Below are positions 10,402-23,930 of a stretch of 64,000 nucleotides of DNA, one piece after another. Below the pieces are notes generated by a model. It did no database searches, was not told the origin of the DNA, and saw only the letters and a program-made list of their open reading frames with translations. The stretch covers positions 11,628,368 to 11,692,367 of the forward strand of contig NC_087063.1 of NCBI RefSeq assembly GCF_963678635.1, given 5' to 3'. Every line of letters starts with the position of its first letter. Within the stretch, counting starts at the first letter, position 1. The stretch comes from Symsagittifera roscoffensis (taxonomy: Eukaryota > Xenacoelomorpha > Acoela > Convolutidae). Both the position numbers and the translations under genes were made by a program.

Positions 10402-11851
10402 TTCCACCGAAAACTTCGTTGTGAATAACGAAGCTAACTTCAAAACTAACTTCAGAACTTGAGTGGATTCGTTATGAGAATAATGTTTTGGTCAATTCAT
10501 AGTGCAAATATCTGAGGTGAAAGTTTGTTTGGATGGTGATACTCTTTGCTTGTCTGATGCTATAGAAACATCGCACGTTTTTCTTCTGGAAAAAGTAGAG
10601 AGTGTTTACGGGTTACTTCTTAAAGCGAAATATAGTTGCGCGAGCTCGCAATTTTTTTTTAAATTTTCGACTAATTTTATGGAACGAAAGGCAACTTTTT
10701 TGGATATCATCGAAGTGTACTTTTAAGATTTGAGATTTAACATTTAAGGAACACTTAATTTTGCTTATCATTGAGCTGTGTAATTTTACCTCACACTCGC
10801 AAGCACCGATCATGAATCGGATCATGGTGGGTCTCGACCCACAGACCTTTCGACTGAGAGTCCTAAGTAACTTCTCCATCGCTTTTCAGAACTATAATAT
10901 CATTTGCGTCAGATTTATTCTTAGATTCGTCTTTGGCTAAGCAGACATATTTACGCATGAACCGTGATTACAACGTGTTTTTTTATTATAAAAAAGGTAA
11001 ACAAATTAACTGTTAAAAAATCTCGAGCCGTCGGGAGTTTGACTCTTTTCCGCCCGAGAGAGCTACTTTTCACTATTGTTCATACATTTTCCGCTTACCA
11101 ACTCAAAAAGTTTTCATGATGCCGCCCACCATATTTGAAGACACATTTTTTGCCAAAAACGCATTTTGTCAAAATTTCCAAAAATTATTTGAAATAGTCA
11201 GTTCTGACTTTTCTTATTTTATTAAAGGAATCGCATTTATTAATGGTTTATTCGCCAAAAGCAAAGTTTAATTGTGTGGACGGGAAAACAAGAAAATCAG
11301 TTAATATCATTAGCAGTATTTCATATTTTTTCGCACGTTGTTTTTTTTTGAAATTTCAATTTAACAATTTGCAAAAAAAACACCAAGCCCCATTTCTTGA
11401 CAAGCCGATGTCAGATAACAAAGAAAAATTTTGCGCATCATTGAATTTCACCTGTTGGACCATTTGCTATCTTCAATCGTATTGAAAATTTCACTTTCTC
11501 GGAGGATTGAGATCAAATTGATTTATTGCGGTGTTCAGTTACATATTAAACTCGATTGAAAATTTTGTTTCTTTTTTTAGTTTGTGTTTCAACTATATTT
11601 TTATTCATTTTGAAGCAAATAATTAATCTTTCGTTTCAACTTTTTGAAAAAGTTTTGGTTCTATTAAATTTTTGAAGATAAATTGCAAAAATTTCGCAAA
11701 ACTTCGAAAAATAGGACCACGTTTTAACATTTGTTAAACAATTTCAAAAAATAGATTCACGTTGTGGAAACTTTCAAAACTTTTGAAATCCTCTGAGTAA
11801 ACTCCTCAAATTGCTGGATACAATAATTAAAATTTATTTTCACTGATTGAA
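10402..11851. other. Intergenic region between divergent host genes
   Basis: The lipocalin gene (minus) and the membrane-protein gene (plus) diverge from this 1.45-kb stretch, so it should contain both promoters. I see no convincing TATA box or initiator. Just upstream of the lipocalin ATG, AAGCTAACTTC and AACTAACTTCAG form a short direct repeat (10428-10456). A tRNA-like SINE fragment is at 10808-10878. The rest is AT-rich with no supportable coding. Confidence 0.5.
10808..10878 (-). repeat. tRNA-derived SINE head or tRNA pseudogene
   Basis: Read on the minus strand: a box A-like TGGAGAAGTTACTTAGGA, an anticodon-arm-like CTCTCAGTCGAAAGG, then GTGGGTCGAGACCCAC, a T-arm with five perfect pairs whose GGGTCGAGACC is close to box B (GGTTCGANTCC). 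The arrangement is typical of tRNA-derived SINE heads. The acceptor stem does not pair and the T-loop is one base short, so it is not a working tRNA. Confidence 0.5.
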
Positions 11852-14800
11852 ATGGACGATTCGAAGGTCTATTCACGCATCAACTGGTTGAACCACGATG
11901 ACCCCATGTTGCGTCAGCTGCGTCAAGGTCAACGAACTCTTCTGAACTCTATCCGAATCCAGCAGCAGCAACAACAGACGACCTTGACCTTGCAGGAGGG
12001 GGAGGGGGAAGATGTTCACCCTGTTATGCAGGTAGGTGGGGCCATGTATAATCATAATTATATAAAAACTGTTTATTTATATAAGCAAATTAACAAAGCA
12101 CGCGAACAAATTTACCGCCTAGGAGAGCACTGTTTGACCTCTAGGTCCGTTCACAGGTGTCTCAGAGCAGAAATTGATATAAGATGTTTTTGATTTTTGT
12201 GGACCAATAATTTTTTCTATATTAGAATTTGTATTTGAATTTAAATATTTATAAAGTTTTGAACTATTTGATCATTTCTAATTCATCTTTAAGCGGATTT
12301 CGCCAAAAAAAAACAAAAAAAGGAACTTTTGCCAGGAAAAAAATGCATATAACCTTAAGTGTTTTTATAAAAGTACGCAGATTAAGTAAATTCAAATCTA
12401 ACTACTTCATGGGTAACCAGTTAGACTTGGAATTACTTCATGTTTACAATTCTTAGGAGTAAATTATGGTACCGTACCATTAACACAATTTTCCTTAGCA
12501 CACTATCGAGAGCAGGGCTTGAAACACACATGGCTTAACAGCAACGAATGTGGTACATTATTTCGTCTCTCACGCATTTCTACCCAATTCATTTGGGGCA
12601 AAAATGCCTCAGTAAACTCAAGAGTGGTTAAATGTGAATAGACAAACTGGATCAACTATCGCATATGTGAGTAATTTGAGGCGGTGTTAATCAATTCACC
12701 CCAAGTGTTGTCTTCTTTTAGGTGTACTACCGGGTGGCGGAGTGGATGGAGCGAGACAAGGAATTTTACAATCTCACTGAGCTCATGCACTTCATGGTTC
12801 CGCACCACATCAAGGTGATATTAAAAAGAAAAAAAATACTAAAAAATAATCTAAAAAAAATTATTAATACAATAGTAATAAACACTAAATTTTTTCTAGA
12901 ATGAGCATACATGACTCCCTGGAGGGAACAATTACGCCCAGTTGAGGATTTTGTCCTAAAATCTACTTAGAAAAATTAGGTTTCAATACTAGGCTAACAT
13001 AAATTAACAAAAACTCAAAAAAATTTTATCAAAATGTTCAATTTTATCTGATGTTAATCTATCACAGAGAAATAATTATTTGTCCTTCAATATGTTCAGT
13101 ACATCGACAACCTTTTTTTAATAGTTTTTTGAAAAACCAGAAAATTATTTTTATTGGAATAAGACTAAGTTTTGAAGTTTTTGATAAAAGTTAATTTTTG
13201 AATAAGCCTTCTTTAATCAGTCTACTTGCTCTCTTTTAACTGTCATAATTAGAATCAAAGCCAAAAGTTTCATAACGGTTTTTCTTGACAATTAAAAAAT
13301 GTTGGAGATTCTTTGTGTCATTCGAATTACGACTGAAAACGTTTCAATTTGACACATCACTCAACTCAATCCGACGAGAATTTGTGGTAACTGGTAATTA
13401 AACCCCAGTCGACGACAAAACTCATCCTCTTTTTCAATGGTGGGCACAAAACTTACACTATATTTTGTTCAATTTTATAGCTGCTTTTTAGAGTGGACTG
13501 CACATTTTGTTGTTGAATTGTTCTCAAAATTAAAACTGTTTGCGACTTCGCCGTAGACCACAAAAAAAAAACATTTCAAAAAAGTAAAATCTTCTATAAT
13601 ATACCGCATCAAAATTTTTCAATATGAAAATGAGTAGGATAAGAATATTTTGTGCTGTTTGCACAGCAATCAGTGATCCTTGTTGTTCCGACCATTGAAA
13701 ATGGGGAGGAACTTTGTATTCGGGGTGTTTTAGTTTTTTTTTCACGCAAAATCAGCTACCACAAAAAATCATCGGACTGGGTAGAGTGATATACCATAAT
13801 AAAGCCCTTTCAGTCGTGACTCGGACGACAATAAAAAATTTAACAAAAGTTTTCCCAGTGTTGAGAAAAACCGGTATGAAGTTTTTAATTTTTTGTCTTA
13901 ATTCGAGCGAATAAAGAAAACAAGCAGGCTTACAACAGCTGAGTTATGCCTAAAACTTAATTTCAAGCAAGTAAAACAAGTTTTTGGAGTTTTTTTAGTT
14001 TCAGTTTGGGAATCAAAACTTCAAAAAAAGCAAAAATTTTCCGGAAAAAAATTTAAAAGTTGTTTAACTTTTTCGTTTTTTAAGTAAATTTTCTACAAAA
14101 CTCGTTTTCCAATTGGCCTGCTTGAATCTGGTTGTCGAATCGGCCTAAATCTGATTGTGAATGCTTGAATCTGATTGTCGCCCAAGTTCTATTTTTTTCG
14201 TTAAAATCTTTTTTCACACCACGCAGAAAAATTGTATTTTTGTATTTTTTTTATATTTTTTTAAAATATTTTTTAAGACTATGGTCGGTAAAATCTGTGC
14301 TGTTTTCACAGTAACTGGATATTCTTGTGTTATTATAAACGAAGACAACTCGATAGGCAGCTTAATTCTTTGTTTTCTCTTAAGATCGGAATAATTTTTT
14401 ATTTAAATTATAATTCCATAATTCCATTGTTGACACAAAATTTGTCTAAAAAGCGTACCTTACTATAGTTTTGAACATGATCAAGTTCTAGGCTTTCGCT
14501 CAGATCCTTTCAGCGAACGATCAGCCAAAAATGACATGTTTGAGGGAAAAGTGTTTTTATTCGAGTGTGTTTAAATTTTTTTCCACGCAAAATCAGCTAC
14601 CACAAAAAATCATTTGACTGTGTAGAATGATATATCATAATAAAGCCCTTTCAGTCGTGACTCGGACGACAAAAAAAAATTAACAAAAGTTTTCCCAGTG
14701 TTGAGAAAAATCGATATGAAATTTTTAATTTTTTGTCTTAATTCGAGCGAATAAAAAAACAAGCAGGCTTACAACAGCTGAGTTATGCCTAATTTCAGAC

Positions 14801-16723
14801 CTTAAAATTTAATTTTAAGCAAATAAAACTAGTTTTTGTAGTTTTTTAGTTTCATTTTGGGAATCAAAACTTTTTCTAGTCAATTTTCTACAAAACTCGT
14901 TTTCCAATTGGCCTGCTTGAATCTGATTGTTGATTCTGCTTAAATCTGATTGTGAATGCTTGAATCTGATTGTCGCCCAAGTTCTATTTTTTCGTTCAAA
15001 TCTTTTTTTCACACAGCGCAGAAAAATTGTATTTTTTGTAATTTTTTTGTATTTTTTAAGACTATGGTCGGAACATTCTGTGCTGTTTGCACAGTAACCG
15101 GCTATTTTTGTGTTAAGTATTTTTTTAAACAAAGACAACTCGATAGGCAGCTTAATTTGTTGTTTTCTCCTAAGATCGGAATAATGGTTTATTCAAATTA
15201 CAATTCCATAATTCCATTGTCTAATATGCGTAACTTACTATAGCTTTGAACTCGTTTTCCAAGTGGCCTGCTTGAATCTGGTTGTCGAATCGGCCTAAAT
15301 CTGATTGTGATTGCTTGAATCTGATTGTCGCCCAAGTTCTATTTTTTTCGTTAAAATCTTTTTTCACACCACGCAGAAAAATTGTATTTTGGTATTTTTT
15401 TTATATTTTTTTAAAATATTTTTTTAAGACTATGGTCGGTAAAATCTGTGCTGTTTTCACAGTAACTGGATATTCTTGTGTTATTATAAACGAAGACAAC
15501 TCGATAGGCAGCTTAATTCTTTGTTTTCTCTTAAGATCGGAATAATTTTTTATTTAAATTATAATTCCATAATTCCATTGTTGACACAAAATTTGTCTAA
15601 AAAGCGTATCTTACTATAGTTTTGAACATGATCAAGTTCTAGGCTTTCGCTCAGATCCTTTCAGCGAACGATCAGCCAAAAATGACATGTTTGAGGGAAA
15701 AGTGTTTTTATTCGAGTGTGTTTAAATTTTTTTCCACGCAAAATCAGCTACCACAAAAAATCATTTGACTGTGTAGAATGATATATCATAATAAAGCCCT
15801 TTCAGTCGTGACTCGGACGACAAAAAAAAATTAACAAAAGTTTTCCCAGTGTTGAGAAAAATCGATATGAAATTTTTAATTTTTTGTCTTAATTCGAGCG
15901 AATAAAAAAACAAGCAGGCTTACAACAGCTGAGTTATGCCTAATTTCAGACCTTAAAATTTAATTTTAAGCAAATAAAACTAGTTTTTGTAGTTTTTTAG
16001 TTTCATTTTGGGAATCAAAACTTTTTCTAGTCAATTTTCTACAAAACTCGTTTTCCAATTGGCCTGCTTGAATCTGATTGTTGATTCTGCTTAAATCTGA
16101 TTGTGAATGCTTGAATCTGATTGTCGCCCAAGTTCTATTTTTTCGTTCAAATCTTTTTTTCACACAGCGCAGAAAAATTGTATTTTTTGTAATTTTTTTG
16201 TATTTTTTAAGACTATGGTCGGAACATTCTGTGCTGTTTGCACAGTAACCGGCTATTTTGGTGTTAAGTATTTTTTTAAACAAAGACAACTCGATAGGCA
16301 GCTTAATTTGTTGTTTTCTCCTAAGATCGGAATAATGGTTTATTCAAATTACAATTCCATAATTCCATTGTCTAATATGCGTAACTTACTATAGCTTTGA
16401 ACATGATCAAATTCTAGGCTTTCGCTCAGATCCTTTCAGCAAACAATGAGCCAAAAATGACATGTTTGAGGGAAAAGTGTTTTTTAGTTATTGTGGTGGT
16501 AGCTTAATGAGCTGCTTTCATAGCAACAGGCTATCCTTGTTAATTATAATTTGGTTTGTTAATATAACAGGACAGTGATGTGATTCCGGAGCCCCTGGTG
16601 GCGGCATTCTTGTCAGCCCTGCTGTTCATGGGTCTTCTGGGCACAGTCCTTCTCCTGCTCACCCTCTGCTTCTACTTCACATACTACCACCAGAGATCAC
16701 TGGCCAGAGAGTCCGAAATATAG
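11852..16723 (+). CDS. Unrecognised 141-residue single-pass membrane protein, three exons
   Basis: Three GC-richer exons, all joined in phase 0. Exon 1 11852-12031 (60 codons, donor CAG|GTAGGT) has an N-terminal polar region with six consecutive Gln (residues 38-43) and an acidic EGEGED. Exon 2 12722-12814 (31 codons, acceptor TTCTTTTAG, donor AAG|GTGATA) is amphipathic (VAEWMERDKEFYNL, MHFMVPHHIK). Exon 3 16571-16723 (50 codons plus TAG, acceptor AACAG) has one hydrophobic segment, about residues 100-129, containing FLSALLFMGLLGTVLLLLTL, followed by a short basic tail YYHQRSLARESEI. No signal peptide is seen, so a single-pass protein with N-terminal hydrophilic domain is likely. I do not recognise the family. 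Consistent phase, good splice sites and composition contrast support a real gene. Additional exons in the 3.76-kb second intron cannot be excluded. Confidence 0.72.
13730..16555 (+). repeat. Nested tandem duplications within intron 2
   Basis: Two near-identical copies of 1,151 bp lie head to tail: about 14100-15250 and 15251-16401. Landmarks shift by 1,150-1,151 bp (for example CACGCAAAATCAGCTACC at 14584 and 15735). Each copy itself holds two diverged subunits about 795 bp apart (GATTGTCGCCCAAGTTCTAT at about 14173, 14967, 15323 and 16118). Partial units flank the pair at about 13740-14100 and 16402-16540. The near identity of the long copies implies a recent duplication of an older repeat. 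The repeat also has the look of a shared CACAGTAAC / TTCGTTTATAATAAC element of unknown type. Confidence 0.85.
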
Positions 16724-17064
16724 CAGATAGACTGTTGTTACTAGACACAATTATAACAGACTGCGCGGCTGGATAAAAGCCTATTAGATTTTAAACTATG
16801 ATTAATAGATTAGTTTTAACCTGCTAGGTTGACAAACTATACAAACGTATTAAAAAAACCCTATAGAATCAATATTTAAAAAAACCATCTAGATGTTTGA
16901 GTTTAGTAGCTCTGAGAGTCCGAAATATGGGACTCTCCGAAATACTGGCCAGAGAATCCGAAATATAACAGACTGTTATTGTTATAAGACACAATTATAG
17001 CCGACTACAGCTAACCTATCAGAATTTGGACTATCATTATTAGATTAATTTTAACCTAATAGAA
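16707..17064 (+). repeat. Tandem duplication of the gene's 3' coding end and 3' UTR
   Basis: The end of exon 3, CTGGCCAGAGAGTCCGAAAT followed by its stop, recurs at 16952 as CTGGCCAGAGAATCCGAAAT, also followed by a TAA stop. The next ~110 bp (AGACTGTT, AGACACAATTATA, TAGATTA-TTTTAACCT, TGAC) are likewise duplicated with divergence. The distance between copies is about 240 bp. The second copy is not in a reading frame connected to the gene. Confidence 0.7.
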
Positions 17065-17793
17065 TGACCCTATCGAAACGTTATCTTATAAATATCTGAT
17101 TCAATTTAAATTGTATTCACGGGGCATGGATTTTGCAACTTTAAGTTTTAGAGTTTTAGAGCTATTGAATGAAAGTTTTGTTTTTTCACTTTCTACAGTT
17201 TCTTTACAAATACTAGGGATTCACAGTTGGAATTCTGACCTTTTGGGTTGAAATTTCACTGTTATAAAAATATAAACTTTTGAACAATTATTGAGCAATC
17301 TCGCACAATTTTTTCCTGTTGAGCGAAAAGAGTTTTTAATCAATATTTAAAAAAATCATCTAGATGTTTGAGTTCAGTAGCTCTAGAAGTTTATAGGGGA
17401 TGGTGAAAGTCCACCTTCATCAAAATCGAATTGCAATGGAATGAACAATTTTTTCATCTTTTTGCCGTTTTCTCTACAACCACTAGAGATTCACGGTTGA
17501 AGTTTTGACATATGATGGATGAAATTGTGAGGACTTTTATGAGAGCCTAGATCAGGTCCTTAACTTTCCAGCAAATACTCTTAGGTCTAAAGTTGCAAAC
17601 TAATTCTACTATATACTAGGGTTTTTTTACACGAAGAACACTTCAAATTGAAAAGCCAAACGACGATTTGAAAACAATTTGTACGGTTTTTGATACGACT
17701 ATATTCTTATAAACAGAGTTTGATTCATCTCAGAAACATGAGAAAAAATTGTTCATTTCACTGCTTGAAAACTAAAGAAGGCAACTTTTACGT
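17065..17793. other. Non-coding left flank of the satellite array
   Basis: No gene. CAATATTTAAAAAAA-CATCTAGATGTTTGAG occurs twice (about 16870 and 17341), a 50-bp direct repeat. The stretch 17225-17320 (TTGGGTTGAAATTTCACTGT, then an ATTGAGCAATCTCGCACAATTT-like block) resembles 36825-36905 on the far side of the satellite, in the same orientation. Confidence 0.5.
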
Positions 17794-20700
17794 CCCGTGA
17801 TTGTAACTTATTCGTACATGATCCCCTGGTTGACTCAATAATCATATTGTTTGTCCCGTGATTGTAATTTATTCGTACATGATCCCCTGGTTTACTCAAT
17901 AATCATATTGTTTGTCCCGTGATTGTAATTTATTCGTACATGATCCCCTGGTTGACTCAAAAATCATATTGTTTGTCCCGTGAGTGTAATTTATTCGTAC
18001 ATGATCCCCTGGTTGACTCAGAAATCATATTATTTGTGCCGTGATTGTAATTTATTCGTACATGATCCCCTGGTTGACTCAAAAATCATATTGTTTGTCC
18101 CGTGATTGTAATTTATTCGTACATGATCCCCTGGTTGACTCAAAAATCATATTATTTGACCCGTGATTGTAATTTATTCGTACATGATCACCTGGTTGAC
18201 TCAATAATCATATTGTTTGTCCGGTGATTGTAACCTATTCATACATGATCCCCTGGTTGACTCAATAATCATATTGTTTGTCCCGTGATTGTAACTTATT
18301 CGTACATGATCCCCTGGTTTACTCAATAATCATATTGTTTGTCCCGTGATTGTAACTTATTCGTACATGATCTCCTGGTGGACTCAATAATCATATTGTT
18401 TGTCCCGTGAGTGTAATTTATTCGTACATGATCCCCTGGTTGACTCAAAAATCATATTATTTGTGCCGTGATTGTAATTTATTCGTACATGATCCCCTGG
18501 TTGACTCAATAATCATATTGTTTGTCCCCTGATTGTAACTTATTCGTACATGATCCCCTGGTTGACTCAAAAATCATATTGTTAGTCCCGTGATTTTAAT
18601 TTATTCGTACATGATCCCCTGGTTGACTCAATAATCATATTGTTTGTCCCGTGATTGTAACTTATTCGTACATGATCCCCTGACTGACTCAATAATCATA
18701 TTGTTTGTCCCGTGATTGTAATTTATTCGTACATGATCCCCTGGTTGACTCAAAAATCATATCATTTGTCCCGTTATTGTAATTTATTCGTACATGATCC
18801 CCTGGTTGACTCAATAATCATATTGTTTGTCCCGTGATTGTAACTTATTCGTAGATGATCCCCTGGTTGACTCAATAATCATATTGTTTGTCTCGTGATT
18901 GTAAATTATTCGTACATGATCCCCTAGTTGACTCAAAAATCATATTATTTGTCCCGTGGTTGTAATTTATTCGTACATGATCCCCTGGTTGGCTCAAAAA
19001 TCATATTATTTGTCCCGTGATTGTTATTTATTCGTACATGATCCCCTGGTTGACTCAATAATCATATTGTTTGTCCCGTGATTGTAACTTATTCGTACAT
19101 GATTCCCTAGTTGACTCAAAAATCATATTATTTGTCCCGTGATTGTAATTTATTCGTACATGATCCCCTGGTTGGCTCAAAAATCATATTATTTGTCCCG
19201 TGATTGTAATTAATTCGTACATGATCCCCTGGTTGACTCAAAAATCATATCATTTGTCCCGTTATTGTAATTTATTCGTACATGATCCCCTGGTTGACTC
19301 AATAATCATATTGTTTGTCCCGTGATTGTAACTTATTCGTACATGATCCCCTGGTTGACTCAATAATCATATTGTTTGTCCCGTGATTGTAAATTATTCG
19401 TGCATGATCCCCTGGTTGACTTAAAAATCATATTATTTGTCCCGTGATTGTAATTTATTCGTACATGATCCCCTGGTTGACTCAATAATCATATTGTTTG
19501 TCCCGTGATTGTAACTTATTCGTACATGATCCCCTAGTTGACTCAAAAATCATATTATTTGTCCCGTGATTGTAATTTATTCGTACAGGATCCCCTGGTT
19601 GGCTCAAAAATCATATTATTTGTCCCGTGATTGTAATTTATTAGTACATGATCCCCTGGTTGACTCAATAATCATATTGTTTGTCCCGTGATTGTAACTT
19701 ATTCGTACATGATCTCCTGGTGGACTCAATAATCATATTGTTTGTCCCGTGAGTGTAATTTATTCGTACATGATCCCCTGGTTGACTCAAAAATCATATT
19801 ATTTGTGCCGTGATTGTAATTTATTCGTACATGATCCCCTGGTTGACTCAATAATCATATTGTTTGTCCCCTGATTGTAACTTATTCGTACATGATCCCC
19901 TGGTTTACTCAATAATCATATTGTTTGTCCCGTGATTGTAACTTATTCGTACATGATCTCCTGGTTGACTCAATAATCATATTGTTTGTCCCGTGAGTGT
20001 AATTTATTCGTACATGATCCCCTGGTTGACTCAAAAATCATATTATTTGTGCCGTGATTGTAATTTATTCGTACATGATCCCCTGGTTGACTCAATAATC
20101 ATATTGTTTGTCCCGTGATTGTAACTTATTCGTACATGATCCCCTGGTTGACTCAATAATCATATTGTTAGTCCCGTGATTTTAATTTATTCGTACATGA
20201 TCCCCTGGTTGACTCAATAATCATATTGTTTGTCCCGTGATTGTAACTTATTCGTACATGATCCCCTGACTGACTCAATAATCATATTGTTTGTCCCGTG
20301 ATTGTAATTTATTCGTACATGATCCCCTGGTTGACTCAAAAATCATATTATTTCTCCAGTGATTGTAACTTATTCGTAGATGATCCCCTGGTTGACTCAA
20401 TAATCATATTGTTTGTCTCGTGATTGTAAATTATTCGTACATGATCCCCTAGTTCACTCAAAAATCATATTATTTTTCCCGTGATTGTAATTTATTCGTA
20501 CATGATCCCCTGGTTGGCTCAAAAATCATATTATTTGTCCCGTGATTGTTATTTATTCGTACATGATCCCCTGGTTGACTCAATAATCATATTGTTTGTC
20601 CCGTGATTGTAACTTATTCATACATGATTCCCTAGTTGACTCAAAAATCATATTATTTGTCCCGTGATTGTAATTTATTCGTACATGATCCCCTGGTTGG

Positions 20701-21784
20701 CTCAAAAATCAAATTATTTGTCCCGTGATTGTAATTAATTCGTACATGATCCCCTGGTTGACCCAAAAATTATATCATTTGTCCCGTTATTGTAATTTAT
20801 TCGTACATGATCCCCTGGTTGACTCAATAATCATATTGTTTGTCCCGTGATTGTAACTTATTCGTACATGATCCCCTGGTTTACTCAATAATCATATTGT
20901 TTGTCCCGTGATTGTAACTTATTCGTACATGATCCCCTGGTTTACTCAATAATCTTATTGTTTGTCCCGTGATTGTAACTTATTCGTACATGATACCCTG
21001 GTTGACTCAATAATCATATTGTTTGTCCCGTGACTTTAACTTATTCGTACATGATTCCCTGGTTGACTCAAATATCATATTGTTTGTCCCGTGATTGTAA
21101 CTTATTCGTACATGATCCCCTGACTGACTCAATAATCATATTGTTTGTCCAGTGATTTTAACTTATTCGTACATGATCCCCTGGTTGACTCAATAATCAT
21201 ATTGTTTGTCCCGTGATTGTAACTTATTCGTACATGATCCCCTGACTGACTCAATAATCATATTGTTTGTCCCGTGATTGTAATTTATTCGTACATGATC
21301 CCCTGGTTGGCTCAAAAATCAAATTATTTATTCCGTGATTGTAATTTATTCTTAGATGATCCCCTCGTTGACTCAATAATCATATTTTTTGTCCCGTGAT
21401 TGTAACTTATTCGTACATGATCCCCTGGTTTACTCAATAATCATATTGTTTGTCCCGTGATTGTAACTTATTCGTACATGATCCCCTGGTTGACTCAATA
21501 ATCATATTGTTTGTCCCGTGATTTTAACTTATTCGTACATGATTCCCTGGTTGTTTCAAATATCATATTGTTTGTCCCGTGAATGTAACTTATTCGTACA
21601 TGATCCCCTGACTGACTCAATAATCATATTGTTTGTCCCGTGATTTTAACCTACTCGTACATGATCCCCTGGTTGACTCAATAATCATATTGTTTGTCCC
21701 GTGGTTGTAACTTATTCGTACATGATCCCCTGACTGACTCAATAATCATATTGTTTGTCCCGTGATTGTAATTTATTCGTACAT

Positions 21785-23930
21785 GATTCCTTGGTTGACT
21801 CAAAAATCAAATTATTTATTCCGTGATTGTAATTTATTTGTAGATGATCCCCTCGTTGACTCAATAATCATATTTTTTGTCCCGTGATTGTAACTTATTC
21901 GTACATGATCCCCTGGTTTACTCAATAATCATATTGTTCGTCCCGTGATTGTAACTTATTCGTACATGATCCCCTGGTTGACTCAATAATCATATTGTTT
22001 GTCCCGTGATTTTAACTTATTCGTACATGATTCCCTGGTTGACTCAAATATCATATTGTTTGTCCCGTGATTGTAACTTATTCGTACATGATCCCCTGAC
22101 TGACTCAATAATCATATTGTTTGTCCCGTGATTTTAACTTATTCGTACATGATCCCCTGGGTGACTCAATAATCATATTGTTTGTCCCGTGATTGTAACT
22201 TATTCGTACATGATCCCCTGACTGACTCAATAATCATATTGTTTGTCCCGTGATTGTAATTTATTCGTACATGATTCCTTGGTTGACTCAAAAATCAAAT
22301 TATTTATTCCGTGATTGTAATTTATTCGTAGATGATCCCCTCGTTGACTCAATAATCATATTTTTTGTCCCGTGATTGTAACTTATTCGTACATGATCCC
22401 CTGGTTTACTCAATAATCATATTGTTTGTCCTGTGATTGTAACTTATTCGTACATGATCCAATGGTTGACTCAATAATCATATTGTTTGTCCCGTGATTT
22501 TAACTTATTCGTACATGATTCCCTGGTTGACTCAAATATCATATTGTTTGTCCCGTGATTGTAACTTATTCGTACATGATCCCCTGACTGACTCAATAAT
22601 CATATTGTTTGTCCCGTGATTTTAACTTACTCGTACATGATCCCCTGGTTGACTCAATAATCATATTGTTTGTCCCGTGGTTGTAACTTATTCGTACATG
22701 ATCCCCTGACTGACTCAATAATCATATTGTTTGTCCCGTGATTGTAATTTATTCGTACATGATTCCTTGGTTGACTCAAAAATCAATTTATTTATTCCGT
22801 GATTGTAATTTATTCGTAGATGATCCCCTCGTTGACTCAATAATCATATTTTTTGTCCCGTGATTGTAACTTATTCGTACATGATCCCCTGGTTTACTCA
22901 ATAATCATATTGTTTGTCCCGTGATTGTAACTTACTCGTACATGATCCCCTGGTTGACTCAATAATCATATTGTTTGTCCCGTGATTGTAACTTATTCGT
23001 ACATGATCCCCTGGTTTACTCAATAATCATATTGTTTGTCCCGTGATTGTAACTTATTCGTACATGATCCCCTGGTTGACTCAATAATCATATTGTTTGT
23101 CCCGTGATTTTAACTTATTCGTACATGATTCCCTGGTTGACTCAAATATCATATTGTTTGTCCCGTGATTGTAACTTATTCGTACATGATCCCCTGACTG
23201 ACTCAATAATCATATTGTTTGTCCCGTGATTTTAACTTATTCGTACATGATCCCCTGACTGACTCAATAATCATATTGTTTGTCCCGTGATTGTAATTTA
23301 TTCGTACATGATTCCTTGGTTGACTCAAAAATCAAATTATTTATTCCGTGATTGTAATTTATTCGTAGATGATCCCCTCGTTGACTCAATAATCATATTT
23401 TTTGTCCCGTGATTGTAACTTATTCGTACATGATCCCCTGGTTTACTCAATAATCATATTGTTTGTCCTGTGATTGTAACTTATTCGTACATGATCCCCT
23501 GGTTGACTCAATAATCATATTGTTTGTCCCGTGATTTTAACTTATTCGTACATGATTCCCTGGTTGACTCAAATATCATATTGTTTGTCCCGTGATTGTA
23601 ACTTATTCGTACATGATCCCCTGACTGACTCAATAATCATATTGTTTGTCCCGTGATTTTAACTTACTCGTACATGATCCCCTGGTTGACTCAATAATCA
23701 TATTGTTTGTCCCGTGGTTGTAACTTATTCGTACATGATCCCCTGACTGACTCAATAATCATATTGTTTGTCCCGTTATTTTAGCTTATTCGTACATGAT
23801 CCCCTGGTTGACTCAATAATCATATTGTTTGTCCCGTGATTGTAACTTATTCGTACATGATCACCTGACTGACTCAATAATCATATTGTTTGTCCCGTGA
23901 TTGTAATTTATTCGTACATGATTCCTTGGT
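21785..23930 (+). repeat. Higher-order repeat block in the satellite (8-10 monomer units)
   Basis: The marker monomer with GATTCCTTGG followed by a TATTTATTCCGTG and a GATGATCCCCTCGTTGAC monomer recurs at about 21785, 22273, 22761, 23310 and 23920. The spacings are 488, 488, 549 and 610 bp, which are exactly 8, 8, 9 and 10 monomers. The order of variants between markers is conserved, so amplification proceeded by multi-monomer units. Confidence 0.85.

Noticed and set aside
14815-16289. Pairs of identical 107- and 95-residue frames at 14815/15966 and 14956/16107
   Set aside because: They lie in the intronic tandem duplication, on both strands, with no motif; repeats of one chance frame.
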